From positions 1-9,714 of the forward strand of contig JABMDG010000332.1 of NCBI GenBank assembly GCA_015904045.1: DNA of 9,714 nt, written 5' to 3'. Both the position numbers and the translations under genes were made by a program. The notes under the pieces were generated by a model. It saw nothing but the letters and a program-made list of their open reading frames with translations. It was not told the origin of the DNA and did not search any database. The stretch is from Nitrospira sp. (lineage in GTDB: Bacteria > Nitrospirota > Nitrospiria > Nitrospirales > Nitrospiraceae). Positions 1 to 8,200 of this stretch are shown here, one piece after another (positions within the stretch are counted from its first letter, which is position 1; every line of letters begins with the position of its first letter).

Positions 1-2
1 AT

Positions 3-164
3 GGACACCAGGAGGGCGTGGTGCTGTGCTCGGATGACATTCTCTGGTGGGTTCGGCGAAACCTAGCAAGGGGTCACAGAACACCTCTTTGTCTAAATGA
101 GATGAGTCATGCTGCGCCTTCCTGTGCAGGAAGTCAAACCGACAACTGTCCGCTGACTGTATGA
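3..164 (+). CDS. Possible 3' end of an upstream gene (unrecognised, partial)
   Basis: One frame is open from the left window edge through 53 codons to a TGA at 162-164. Its first part, about residues 5-24, reads like protein: it is rich in hydrophobic and charged residues and contains an LCSDDILWWVRR stretch. The second half is rich in Cys, Ser and Pro and looks less natural. No family was recognised and no start lies inside the window. A 22-codon frame from ATG 1 to TAG 64-66 is a weaker alternative. If this is a gene end, its stop lies 12 bases before the 177-198 hairpin. The region could equally be non-coding. Confidence 0.25.
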   Translation, partial: GHQEGVVLCSDDILWWVRRNLARGHRTPLCLNEMSHAAPSCAGSQTDNCPLTV

Positions 165-176
165 GACGTGCGAGGG

Positions 177-198
177 GGAGATTCGAAAGCGAATCTCC
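177..198. other. Perfect 9-bp hairpin with AAAG loop
   Basis: GGAGATTCG at 177-185 is exactly complementary to CGAATCTCC at 190-198 around a four-base AAAG loop. No T-run follows on either strand, so it is not a classical intrinsic terminator. It lies between the possible gene end at 164 and the oxidoreductase start at 314. It could be an RNA stem-loop in a 3' UTR, a Rho-related or mRNA-stabilising structure, or a protein-binding dyad. The symmetry is seen directly; any role is inference. Confidence 0.5.
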
Positions 199-313
199 AC
201 GACTTGGGACAGCATTTAAATGGAAACGGTCTTGGTTTCACGGCGGATTGCTACAGGGGTGAACGAAAGGCCTAGGTATCAGGGCCTACCGGATATGGTA
301 AGCTCCCGATCCC

Positions 314-1468
314 ATGCGGATTTTCGTGCTCGGTGTCGGAGCAACCGGTTCATATCTCGTTCAACTCCTGACTCGCCAGGGCCATCATGTGACGTGCGGG
401 GATCGAGATCCGGAACGGGCTCGCCGTTTCCTGGGGGCCAAGCTTCCGGTGACTGTCGAGCGGGTGAATGCTCGCAATATCTGGAGCATCATAAAGGCCG
501 CGCGAGGAACCCAATTGGTGGTGAACGCCCTTCCTGCTGTATGCAATCGGATTGTCATCCGGGCAGCCCTCCGTTTGCGAGTGCACTATCTCGATATGGC
601 CTCTCATCTGACAACAAGCCCCTATTGCGCCGAACAGGTACAGTTCACACAGCGTTTCCTGGAGAAGCGTCGGGCGGCAGTTATTAATGCCGGGGTCGCG
701 CCGGGGCTGACCAATCTCCTTGTGGCTGCGGCGGCGGATTTGCTGGATTCGGTCGAGACCGTTCAGGTTCGGCTGTATGAATCCACTGAGAGCGAGCATC
801 CGGTATCGCAATGGTCGGCGGAAGTGTCCTTTGACGAAGCTGTCTCGCGGCCCCGCGTCTACCATGGCGGCCGGTTTTCGCTCGGTCAGCGATTTGGGGA
901 GCGCGAAATGTTTCGTTTCCCGGCGCCGATCGGTCCGGTGCCGGTCATGCTGGCAGCTCAAGATGAAGTCGTCACGGTGCCCCATGTGATTCCGCTCCGG
1001 TCGATGGATGCCAAAATCGGCGGATTGGACGCCGAGCGCCTGCGACGTTGGTATCGCCAGGGCAAGCTCAGGAAATCGCGAGGGCTCGTGTCCGCACGCT
1101 TTCCGCGAACGCCGACGCCCGGTACGGTCGATCGTCTGATACAGCGGGGGATCCTTCACAATGCGCGTTTTGCGGCTGCCGTGGTGGTTGAGGGGTTCAA
1201 AGATAACCGCCGGATGACGATTCGATGGGATGCCACTATGCCGAGCTTGTATCTGCTTTGCCGGCAGGGTGAGTTACGGTCGCCCATCGCGTGGGCGACG
1301 GCAGGCATGGCGGCGCTGTTTGTCAAACATTTTCCCCGTCACCTCGCCGGTGTCCATGCTCCGGAGGCCTTGCCTCGGGAGATCCGGCGCGCGATCCTGC
1401 GCGACGCACGCGCCCGAGGTTTTCGAATCGTGAAACGTGTGACGTTGCGGGCGCCACGTGATCTCTGA
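314..1468 (+). CDS. Saccharopine dehydrogenase-family NAD(P)-binding oxidoreductase
   Basis: This is a 384-aa cytoplasmic oxidoreductase with an N-terminal Rossmann fold. The chain opens straight into the first beta strand with GxGxxG (G7, G9, G12), and Asp residues at 30 and 32 end the second strand, where the cofactor ribose is usually bound. A family-typical stretch around residues 69-99 (VVNALPA, then HYLDMAS) and AGVAPGLTN at 126-134 match the saccharopine dehydrogenase NADP-binding family. The remaining part should be the substrate-binding and dimer domain. An in-frame TAA at 299-301 lies just upstream, so ATG 314 is the earliest possible start. The Shine-Dalgarno match is poor; a GGTAAG at 297-302 is the best candidate. 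Family members act on saccharopine, carboxynorspermidine and other amino-acid adducts, and the sequence does not tell which. There are no lysine or polyamine genes nearby to help, so the substrate stays open. Confidence 0.85.
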   Translation: MRIFVLGVGATGSYLVQLLTRQGHHVTCGDRDPERARRFLGAKLPVTVERVNARNIWSIIKAARGTQLVVNALPAVCNRIVIRAALRLRVHYLDMASHLTTSPYCAEQVQFTQRFLEKRRAAVINAGVAPGLTNLLVAAAADLLDSVETVQVRLYESTESEHPVSQWSAEVSFDEAVSRPRVYHGGRFSLGQRFGEREMFRFPAPIGPVPVMLAAQDEVVTVPHVIPLRSMDAKIGGLDAERLRRWYRQGKLRKSRGLVSARFPRTPTPGTVDRLIQRGILHNARFAAAVVVEGFKDNRRMTIRWDATMPSLYLLCRQGELRSPIAWATAGMAALFVKHFPRHLAGVHAPEALPREIRRAILRDARARGFRIVKRVTLRAPRDL

Positions 1469-1557
1469 CCAGTCCTGGTTCCGCGCCTTGCGCCGTCTTT
1501 TCAGCGGGTGCTAAGATCGCCACGTTAGAATAGCTTGGGATCACTTTCTGGAACATC

Positions 1558-1824
1558 ATGCCAAACATTACGTTACTCGTCTCGCCAAGTTGCGGCGCCT
1601 GTCCCTCGGCTAAGAGCCTGTGGAAGCAACTCAAAGTGAAGTACAGTTTTTCCTATCGGGAAGTGGATATCACGACGAAAGACGGTCAAGAGTTGGCGGA
1701 TCGCCATTCCGTCCGTGCGGTACCCGCCACCATCATCGACGGGCGATTGACGTTCGTCGGGGTTCCGAGCCGGGAGAGCGCGGAAAAGGCGATTCAATTA
1801 AAGCTGAAACAGCGCGAAGGGTAG
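1558..1824 (+). CDS. Thioredoxin/glutaredoxin-fold small redox protein
   Basis: This is an 88-aa protein with the layout of a minimal thioredoxin fold. A first beta strand (ITLLVS) leads into C12-G-A-C15 at the start of helix 1. A second strand (YREVDIT) follows, then the conserved cis-proline segment RAVPATII with P56, and a final strand and helix ending in a Lys/Gln-rich tail. The two-cysteine motif suggests dithiol-disulfide exchange in the cytoplasm; there is no signal peptide or membrane segment. The length fits glutaredoxin-like or NrdH-like proteins, but CGAC is neither the classical CPYC of glutaredoxin nor the CGPC of thioredoxin. The partner is unknown. The Shine-Dalgarno site before ATG 1558 is weak. 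Its stop codon overlaps the ribosome-binding site of the downstream zinc-ribbon gene, which points to co-translation of the two. Confidence 0.88.
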   Translation: MPNITLLVSPSCGACPSAKSLWKQLKVKYSFSYREVDITTKDGQELADRHSVRAVPATIIDGRLTFVGVPSRESAEKAIQLKLKQREG

Positions 1825-1827
1825 GAG
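1823..1827 (+). promoter_or_regulatory. Ribosome-binding site of the zinc-ribbon gene
   Basis: AGGAG overlaps the TAG stop (1822-1824) of the thioredoxin-fold gene and lies 3 bases before ATG 1831. The preceding GAAGGG at 1816-1821 gives a 9-base spacing and may serve instead. The overlap supports translational coupling of the two small genes and supports the short ORF being real. Confidence 0.6.
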
Positions 1828-1830
1828 CCG

Positions 1831-1989
1831 ATGGACGACGATGATAATGAGCTTCCGGATCTTCTCCCGCTCATCGCCAAGGGGCCTCCGCCGGATTGCC
1901 CGATCTGCGGCGATCCCATGTCCTTCATCGACGGGGATTGGGCCTGCGTCGATTGCAACGGTGAATTGCTGGGGCCGGAAACGGGCTAA
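1831..1989 (+). CDS. 52-aa zinc-ribbon protein of unknown function
   Basis: This very short ORF has a strong Shine-Dalgarno sequence and begins 6 bases after the stop of the thioredoxin-fold gene. The protein starts with an acidic cluster (four Asp at 2-5) and a Leu/Pro-rich segment. It then shows two CxxC knuckles, C23-P-I-C26 and C39-V-D-C42, separated by 12 residues that include SFIDGDWAC. Two knuckles at this distance are typical of a rubredoxin-like or zinc-ribbon fold that binds one metal ion, and the CPICG...WACVDCNG pattern is what such proteins look like. There is no signal peptide. The specific role is unknown; nucleic-acid or protein binding are both usual for zinc ribbons. Its pairing with a thiol-redox protein could mean a shared metal or thiol function, which is inference. 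Confidence 0.8.
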   Translation: MDDDDNELPDLLPLIAKGPPPDCPICGDPMSFIDGDWACVDCNGELLGPETG

Positions 1990-1997
1990 ACTCGTCG

Positions 1998-2094
1998 CTC
2001 GTGAAGCGTGAAGCGTATTTCGCAAGCAAAGATGAGACACACATTCTTTCTATCCTGCATTTCACGCTTCACGAGATACGCTTCACGAGATACG
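1998..2094. repeat. Heptad-unit inverted repeat element with two competing long stems
   Basis: The left arm carries CGTGAAG twice (2000-2013), then CGTATTT. The right arm carries TTTCACG and CTTCACG, followed by two exact tandem copies of CTTCACGAGATACG in overlapping 7-base phase (2067-2080 and 2081-2094). Bases 1998-2012 pair perfectly with 2061-2075 (15 bp, 48-base loop). Alternatively, 2007-2022 pairs with 2072-2087 (16 bp with one G-U, 49-base loop). The two stems share bases and exclude each other. The element fills most of the gap between the zinc-ribbon stop and the addB start. It resembles dispersed palindromic intergenic repeats (REP or MITE-like), but other copies cannot be seen here. 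No terminal duplication or coding capacity is apparent. Confidence 0.85.
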
Positions 2095-2100
2095 CTTTAG

Positions 2101-5100
2101 ATGCTCCGCATCGTCACCGGTCGATTCCATCCTTCTCTCGAATCCGCTCTTGTCGATCATCTCATACGCGCGAAGGCCACTGACCCTCTTGCGCCGATTG
2201 GGATCTTCGTTCCTTCCAAGCCGCTCGCCGATCGTCTTCGCACGCTGCTCGCCGTCGAACATGGGCTGTCGCTGCTCAACCTGCATGTCTTGACCTTCCA
2301 TCAATTGGCTCTGCGTCTGGCCGGAGACGGGCGAGTCAATCCTCCGTTGCCGCGGGTCGTTGACGAGCTGTTCTTCGAACAACTGGTCCGGCACATTGTT
2401 CATAGCACGCTCCACAGCCAAGCTCCGTTACAACGGGTCGGGCAATCATCCGGCACATGGGGCGCACTCTGGGCGACGATTCGCGACTTGAAGGACGCGG
2501 GTGTCGAGCCAGGGCCGGCGCGGCAAGGCCTCCATGAAGGCTATTTCGAGGAAGAAGACCGGGAGTGGCTCGGCGCGCTTGTGGCACTCTATGCGGGCGT
2601 GAAGGAAGCGGGCAGGACGCTTGGGGTTGGGACGCCAGACGACCTGGCTGAGGCGCTCATCTCCTCTGTGCCGACCGCTTCGTTCCTCCAGTCGCTGAGG
2701 GAAGTGTTCTATTACGGATTCTACGACCTGACGCAGGTGCAGCTGTCTCTGTTTGAAGCCGTCAGTCGAGCCAAGGACACGACCCTATTCTTCCCGCTGG
2801 AGGACGATCCGGCCTACGGATTCGCACGGCGATTTTTCGATCGCTATATCCAGCCGCTGGCGATGTCGGATGGTGCGGCGATTCGATTAGAGCAGGGATC
2901 GTCCCCCGCGGCCCAACATTCCGTCCATCTCAGCATCCGGAGCGTGATTGGGGCAGAGGAAGAATTGGCCACGACTTGCCGCACGATTCTCGATCTGGTT
3001 GAGACTCACGGCTATCGATTCGACGAGATCGGCGTCATTGCCCGTACGCTGGATCCTTACAGTGCGCATCTCCAGCCAATCTTCGACCGCCATCGGATCC
3101 CCTTTTGCACGACCGCGTCGAGGCCGTTGATTCAGGAACCGATCTGCAAGCTCATCTTGCAGCTGGCCTCCTTGCCGTTGAACGATTTGTATCGCGCGTC
3201 GGTCCTGGATGTCGTGACGTCTCCGCTCTATACCACCGATTTGTATGATGCCCTCTCGGCGTTCTACCGGCCCGAACAGTGGAAACAGCTGGTTCAAGCC
3301 CTGCACATTACGCACGGGGTCGAGGAGTGGAAACGGCTGGAGCTGGCGAGCCACGTGTCATTCGTTCTTGATGGCGAGGAGATCCTCGCGGATTCTCTGT
3401 CAATTGCGCCGGAGGTCATCACCCTGTGCTGGCAGGTGGTCTCACAGCTTATCCAAGACTGTTCGGTCCTGCCGTCGCGCGGAACGATCAGCCGGATGGT
3501 CACGGCTTGTCGAACACTCGTCGAACGGCGCCTGCGCCGGCCTGAGGCGGGGGAATCGGATGCCGAAGACGTTCAGAGTGTTCGCCAGATGATGATATGG
3601 GACGCGATCGATCATATCTGGATCACGCTCATCGAATTGGAGCCGCTGAATGAGGAGATGACCTGGGCCGAATTCGTCGAGTTGCTGACCCATGCATTCG
3701 AGCAAACGACGACGCCCCTGCACGATGGCTCGTCACAGGGGGTCATGGTCTTCGACGTGATGGCGGCGCGAGGGGTGCCCTTCAAAGGCCTGTTTGTCCT
3801 TGGTGTGAACGATAAAGTGTTCCCCCGCTACATCCGGGAAGATGCCTTTCTTCGGGACCGCCACCGGCGCGTGCTCGACGAGACGCTTGGATTTAAGATC
3901 GACGAGAAGCTGACGGCGTATGGAGCAGAGACATTGCTCTTCCATCTGCTCTGTCAGGCGGCGCGCCAACGGCTCTACCTTTCTTATCAACGGGCCGATG
4001 AATCAGGGCGGATGTTGGCCGCCTCTCCGTATCTCGGAGAAGTCCGGCGCCGGTTCGGTCAGGATGAACAACCGATAGAGATGGTGCCTCGCCGTCTGAG
4101 CGATCAAGTGCTGCAGCGGCCGGCCATCAAACTGTTTCTCCCTCCGGCTGAACTGACGCGGTGGCTGGCCCTGAACGGGCAAAACCCGATCGAGCTCGTA
4201 CAGGCGTTTGGGCGCGATGCGGAAACCTTCCGCCATGCGGCCGAGGCGCTCGGTCGAATCGAAGAGGATGGTGTGACACTGAATCCTTTCGATGGGATGA
4301 CCGGGGCGGTCGAGCCGCATTGGACCCGGCTTATCACACGGGGCGTCGCCCCGACGCCGCTCGAACGGTATGCGCGGTGCCCCTTCCAATATTTTGCCGC
4401 GGATGTGCTGCGACTCGAACCAACCCGCATGGCAATCAGACAAGAACCGGATGCGGCGCTGATCGGAACCCTCTGTCACGCCGCGTTGCGCCGTTGTTAT
4501 GAACATCTCGTGCAGGCCGGGTGGCCGGCTGAACGGGTGACAGACGAGGCCATCGAACAGATGGTCCGTGCGTCGGTCGAACAGGCGGCGACAGACCTGG
4601 ACGCGCAGCATCGGACGGGCCACTATCTGCTGTGGGAGCTGGCGAAAGAACAGATGATGACGCTCGTGCAAGCGGCGGTGAAAGCCGACGAAGCGGAACA
4701 CGCCGACGCTCCAAATGAACCGATTGCCTTTGAGGTGGACGGAACAGGAACCATTCCCGGTGTTCTTGACGAAGGATTGTTGAAGATCCGTGGCCGCATC
4801 GATCGGCTCGATCGAAACCGACACTCCGGCGCCGTACGCGTGCTCGACTATAAATTCAAGGTCGGCTCAGCCATGAAACCGGAAGACCGTCACCTGGCCC
4901 AGTCCGCGGTCCGCGGGTATCGGCTGCAGCCTCCGCTCTATAGTTGTCTCACCGTTCCGGGGCAGCCTGCACCGAGCCAGGTGCAGTTTCTGTTTCTCGC
5001 GCCCCAGTGGCCGGCTGCCATCAGTCGCTCGACCTTTGACACGATGTCGTGGGCATCAGATACCGGGGCGCTCATCCGGCGCACGATCAGCACGCTGGTG

Positions 5101-5271
5101 GCCGGAATTCGGGCCGGGCGGTTTTTTATTCTTCCGGACGGCTATTGCGACGGATGCGAATTCCGAGTGGTCTGCCGGCGAGAACATGCTCCAACGTGGT
5201 GGCGAGCCTATCGCGCGGCCGAACCGAAAGCGCTGAAGCTGCTTCGGACCCAGAAGGTGGCCGATGACTAA
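2101..5271 (+). CDS. addB: AddB-like subunit of AddAB helicase-nuclease (PD-(D/E)XK nuclease, Fe-S)
   Basis: This 1056-aa protein is the AddB/RexB-type partner of the AddA homologue encoded downstream. Together they should degrade and unwind double-strand DNA ends to load RecA. The N-terminal two thirds resemble a UvrD-like helicase, but the usual Walker A position (TGRFHPSLES, residues 6-15) has no GKT/S, so this half is probably structural or used for DNA recognition. The C-terminal third is a RecB-type nuclease: the YARCPFQYF box with C760, H793 in GTLCHAAL, D901 in GRIDRLD, then D916-Y-K918. A CxxCx5C cluster (C1016, C1019, C1025) completes the four cysteines of the 4Fe-4S clamp known in AddB and Cas4-type nucleases. 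All catalytic residues are present. The start fits family N-termini, although only a weak GAGA (2087-2090) precedes it. The stop overlaps the addA start by 8 bases. RexB is an alternative name. Confidence 0.92.
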   Translation: MLRIVTGRFHPSLESALVDHLIRAKATDPLAPIGIFVPSKPLADRLRTLLAVEHGLSLLNLHVLTFHQLALRLAGDGRVNPPLPRVVDELFFEQLVRHIVHSTLHSQAPLQRVGQSSGTWGALWATIRDLKDAGVEPGPARQGLHEGYFEEEDREWLGALVALYAGVKEAGRTLGVGTPDDLAEALISSVPTASFLQSLREVFYYGFYDLTQVQLSLFEAVSRAKDTTLFFPLEDDPAYGFARRFFDRYIQPLAMSDGAAIRLEQGSSPAAQHSVHLSIRSVIGAEEELATTCRTILDLVETHGYRFDEIGVIARTLDPYSAHLQPIFDRHRIPFCTTASRPLIQEPICKLILQLASLPLNDLYRASVLDVVTSPLYTTDLYDALSAFYRPEQWKQLVQALHITHGVEEWKRLELASHVSFVLDGEEILADSLSIAPEVITLCWQVVSQLIQDCSVLPSRGTISRMVTACRTLVERRLRRPEAGESDAEDVQSVRQMMIWDAIDHIWITLIELEPLNEEMTWAEFVELLTHAFEQTTTPLHDGSSQGVMVFDVMAARGVPFKGLFVLGVNDKVFPRYIREDAFLRDRHRRVLDETLGFKIDEKLTAYGAETLLFHLLCQAARQRLYLSYQRADESGRMLAASPYLGEVRRRFGQDEQPIEMVPRRLSDQVLQRPAIKLFLPPAELTRWLALNGQNPIELVQAFGRDAETFRHAAEALGRIEEDGVTLNPFDGMTGAVEPHWTRLITRGVAPTPLERYARCPFQYFAADVLRLEPTRMAIRQEPDAALIGTLCHAALRRCYEHLVQAGWPAERVTDEAIEQMVRASVEQAATDLDAQHRTGHYLLWELAKEQMMTLVQAAVKADEAEHADAPNEPIAFEVDGTGTIPGVLDEGLLKIRGRIDRLDRNRHSGAVRVLDYKFKVGSAMKPEDRHLAQSAVRGYRLQPPLYSCLTVPGQPAPSQVQFLFLAPQWPAAISRSTFDTMSWASDTGALIRRTISTLVAGIRAGRFFILPDGYCDGCEFRVVCRREHAPTWWRAYRAAEPKALKLLRTQKVADD
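5253..5260 (+). promoter_or_regulatory. Ribosome-binding site of addA inside the addB end
   Basis: The purine-rich stretch GAAGGTGG ends three bases before ATG 5264, and its AAGG core lies 6 bases from the start. Both site and start lie within the last codons of addB, so the two subunits are likely made in coupled, roughly equal amounts. Confidence 0.6.
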
Positions 5272-8200
5272 CGAGCTTCTGATTCCGGATCGCATGGCTC
5301 GGGAGTCGGCCGAGACGACGTTCGATCGCAACGTCGTCGTCGTGGCCGGGGCGGGGACCGGCAAGACGACGCTGCTCGTGAATCGCCTCGTTTATCTACT
5401 CATGAAAGAGCCGGCTCCGGTCCCGATTACGCAGATCGTCGCCTTGACGTTCACCAACAAGGCGGCGACCGAGATGAAAGTGCGGCTGCGCGAGCGGCTC
5501 GCCGTGCTCGCCCATCCGCCGGGCGAAGGGATGCGGCCGGGCGACGGGGGAGCGGTCTCACACGAAGACTTGCGAGAACGCTACAGGCTTAGCGGCGACG
5601 AAATTGCGGCGCGTGCCCGGGCGGGACTTCACGATATCGAAAAGGCCCAGATCGGCACGCTTCACAGTTTTGCCGCGCACCTCTTACGGCTTCATCCGCT
5701 GGAATGCGGCGTTGATCCCGATTTCAAAGAAGACGACGGCGCGCGGTTTGACGAACTGTTCACGGTTGCGTGGGATTGCTGGCTCGACCAGGAGTTGAGC
5801 CAGGCCGGAGTACACCATCCCCAGTGGCGATCGGTGTTGGCGTCAACCACTCTCGAATCGGTTCGATCGCTGGCCTGGTCTTTGTGCAGTGAATTAGTCG
5901 ACCTCAATGTTCTACAGCAGCAACTGGCCTCGACGGTGGTGTCGCCGGCCCTGTCGGAATGGATGCGGCAACTGGGCGCCCGGGCGGAGCAACTCATGGA
6001 CGTCTATGACCGGCCGAAACGCCGTAAGGCCGAGCACATGCTTGCCGCCACGGTATCGCTGTTGCGCCTGGTGGCGGAAAAGGGGTTGGAGGGCCGGCAC
6101 GACGTGACGATGTCGGAACGTGAATGGCTCGGCAAAGATCTGGGAAACGTAGTCGCGGGGTGGGAGAAGGGCGATTTCCGAGAGACCGCTACGATGATCG
6201 AGACGGCGCAACAGCTTCTGTCGGTCGATCATGTATTCTTGAACGACCTGTTGAACTTGGTCGGGCCGGTCATACGGAGCATCCGCGAAACCTTCGCCCG
6301 GCAGGGCTGGCTTTCGTTTGATGGGTTGCTGTCGCGGGCTCGGGCGCTGCTGTTCGAACACCCGTCTGTTCGTGAACGGATTAAACGGGACTATCGCGCC
6401 GTGTTGGTCGATGAGTTTCAGGACACTGACCCGGTGCAGTACGAAATCATCCTCGCCGTCTCGGAACGGCAGGGGAGCCAGGCGGCTCATTGGCGTGACA
6501 TGGCGCTCGAACCGGGGAAACTCTTCATTGTCGGAGATCCCAAACAGTCGATCTATGCCTTTCGGCGCGCCGATATCGAGGCCTTTGATCGGGTCGTGGA
6601 GAAAGTCGCGGCCGATGGCGGCATCGTCCGGACACTGACGACGAATTTCAGAAGCGACGCCGCAGTCTTGGAGCCGGTGAATGAGGTCTTCGATCGGTTG
6701 TTCGAGCGCCGGCCGCTGGTCCAGCCGGCGAACGTTCGATTGGAGGTGCGCCCCCAACGGCGCCCGGCATCCATCGAGCCCGGAGTGCGTCTTTGTGTCA
6801 CGACGCCGAACGGGGACGCAGACACGTTCGACGCGGCAGGGGCGACAAGAGCCGAGAGTGAGGTGCTGGCTCGCTGGCTGATGGACGAGGTCCTGAGCCG
6901 CCCTTCGGTGAAACCGGGCCATGTGGCCTTGTTGTTCCGAAAGCTCACGCAGGCCGATGCCTATCTCGATGCCTTGCGCCGTCACGATATCCCCTACGTC
7001 ATCGAGGGAGAAAAGCATTTCTATCGCCGCCAAGAGGTGATCGATCTCGTCAATCTGTTGCGTGTCGTGGATCATCCTCATGACGAGATCGCCTTGACCG
7101 GTCTCCTCCGCTCACCGCTTGGAGGGCTGACGGATCGGGACCTCTATGAGCTCAAGCAGGCGGGGCACTTTAATTATCTCCGTGCGGCGCACCTCGAGAC
7201 ATGGACGCATGCCCGCTCTGCTGCCGTGAGGCGGCTCTATGAACATCTGGCCTGGCTCCACCGGGCCATGCCGGTTCTCCCTTTGGCCGAAGCGATCGAA
7301 CTGCTGTTCGACCGATTGCCGCTTCTTGATCTGGCCGCTGCGTCGCTCCATGGCGAACAGGCCGTGGCGAATCTCATGAAGGTCAAACAGGCGGCCGCGT
7401 CATTGGCCGACCGGCCCCATATGACTCTGAGTGGATTCGTGGATCTCATGATCAGCCGGCTGGAAGAACAACCGGACGAGTCGGAGAGCCCGCTTGCCGA
7501 GGAGTCCCTCGAAGCCGTGCATGTGTTGACGATTCACAAAGCCAAGGGGTTGGAATTTCCGATCGTCGTGCTGCCAGGACTTCATCAGGGGAGCGGGCGG
7601 GAACGGAGCACCCCGCAAGTGTCCTATGATTGGTCGAGCGGAACCTATGGCCTCTCTCTGGACCAGCGTCGGTCGCTCGGCTCCTTGCTGGTCCAGCATA
7701 AGCTGCGGCTGCGTGAAGACGCGGAACGGCGACGAGTGTTCTATGTGGCGATGACCAGAGCGAAGGAATTGGTACTGTTGTCCGGGGGGATCACCGCCCG
7801 CTCTGTTGGCGAAACGGCCTTCGAGCTGCTGCAGAGCATCAGCGTGGGAGAGATAGGAGTAGCCTCGACCGAAGCCTTGGAAATCGGCAGTGGCAGGATT
7901 CCCCATCGTGTTGTCACGGCACCGGAACGAAGGCGTCCCCGCCGGCGATTGGACGGGGCAGCCGGCGCGGCATTGATCGATCCTCGAGAAATGGCGGCCT
8001 TGTGGGGAGCACGAAGCGCTCGATGGACAGAAGCTCGTGAGACTCCGCAATCCGTGACGCCGACGTCGCTGGGCAGAGGAGTGGCGCTGGTCAGGCGTGA
8101 AATGACTCCTGTTCGACACCATGCGGCGGTTGGCCGGTTGGCCGGTGTGGTGGTCCATCGCCTGCTCGAGCAATGGGATTTTTCGCAGGACCCCTCCAAG

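Noticed and set aside
220..687. 155-aa plus-strand frame overlapping the oxidoreductase start
   Set aside because: It is Ser/Arg/Gly/Pro-rich and overlaps the Rossmann coding region in another frame, with no ribosome-binding site or family likeness.
350..1159. 269-aa minus-strand frame opposite the oxidoreductase
   Set aside because: The plus-strand frame has a clear Rossmann motif and family stretches, while this one has none.
1484..1500. Possible terminator after the oxidoreductase (GCGC stem followed by GTCTTT)
   Set aside because: The stem is only 4 bp with a 3-base loop and the T-run is short, so it was not listed as a feature.
1526..1531. TAGAAT as a -10 box for the thioredoxin-fold gene
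   Set aside because: No reasonable -35 element lies 15-19 bases upstream, and one hexamer is not enough.
2000..2094. CRISPR-like array in the addB leader
   Set aside because: The units are 7 bases in direct contact, with no spacers of 25-40 bases and no cas genes. The AddB nuclease resembles Cas4 only through the shared RecB-type Fe-S fold.
4003..4824. 273-aa minus-strand frame opposite addB
   Set aside because: It covers the addB nuclease region including its YARCPF box, contains no recognisable domain, and its composition reflects the complement of addB codons.
5912..7081. 389-aa open frame on the minus strand inside addA
   Set aside because: It lies entirely opposite a gene with all helicase motifs, has Arg/Gln/Pro/His-rich composition and shows no motif. 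It is a high-GC antisense shadow.
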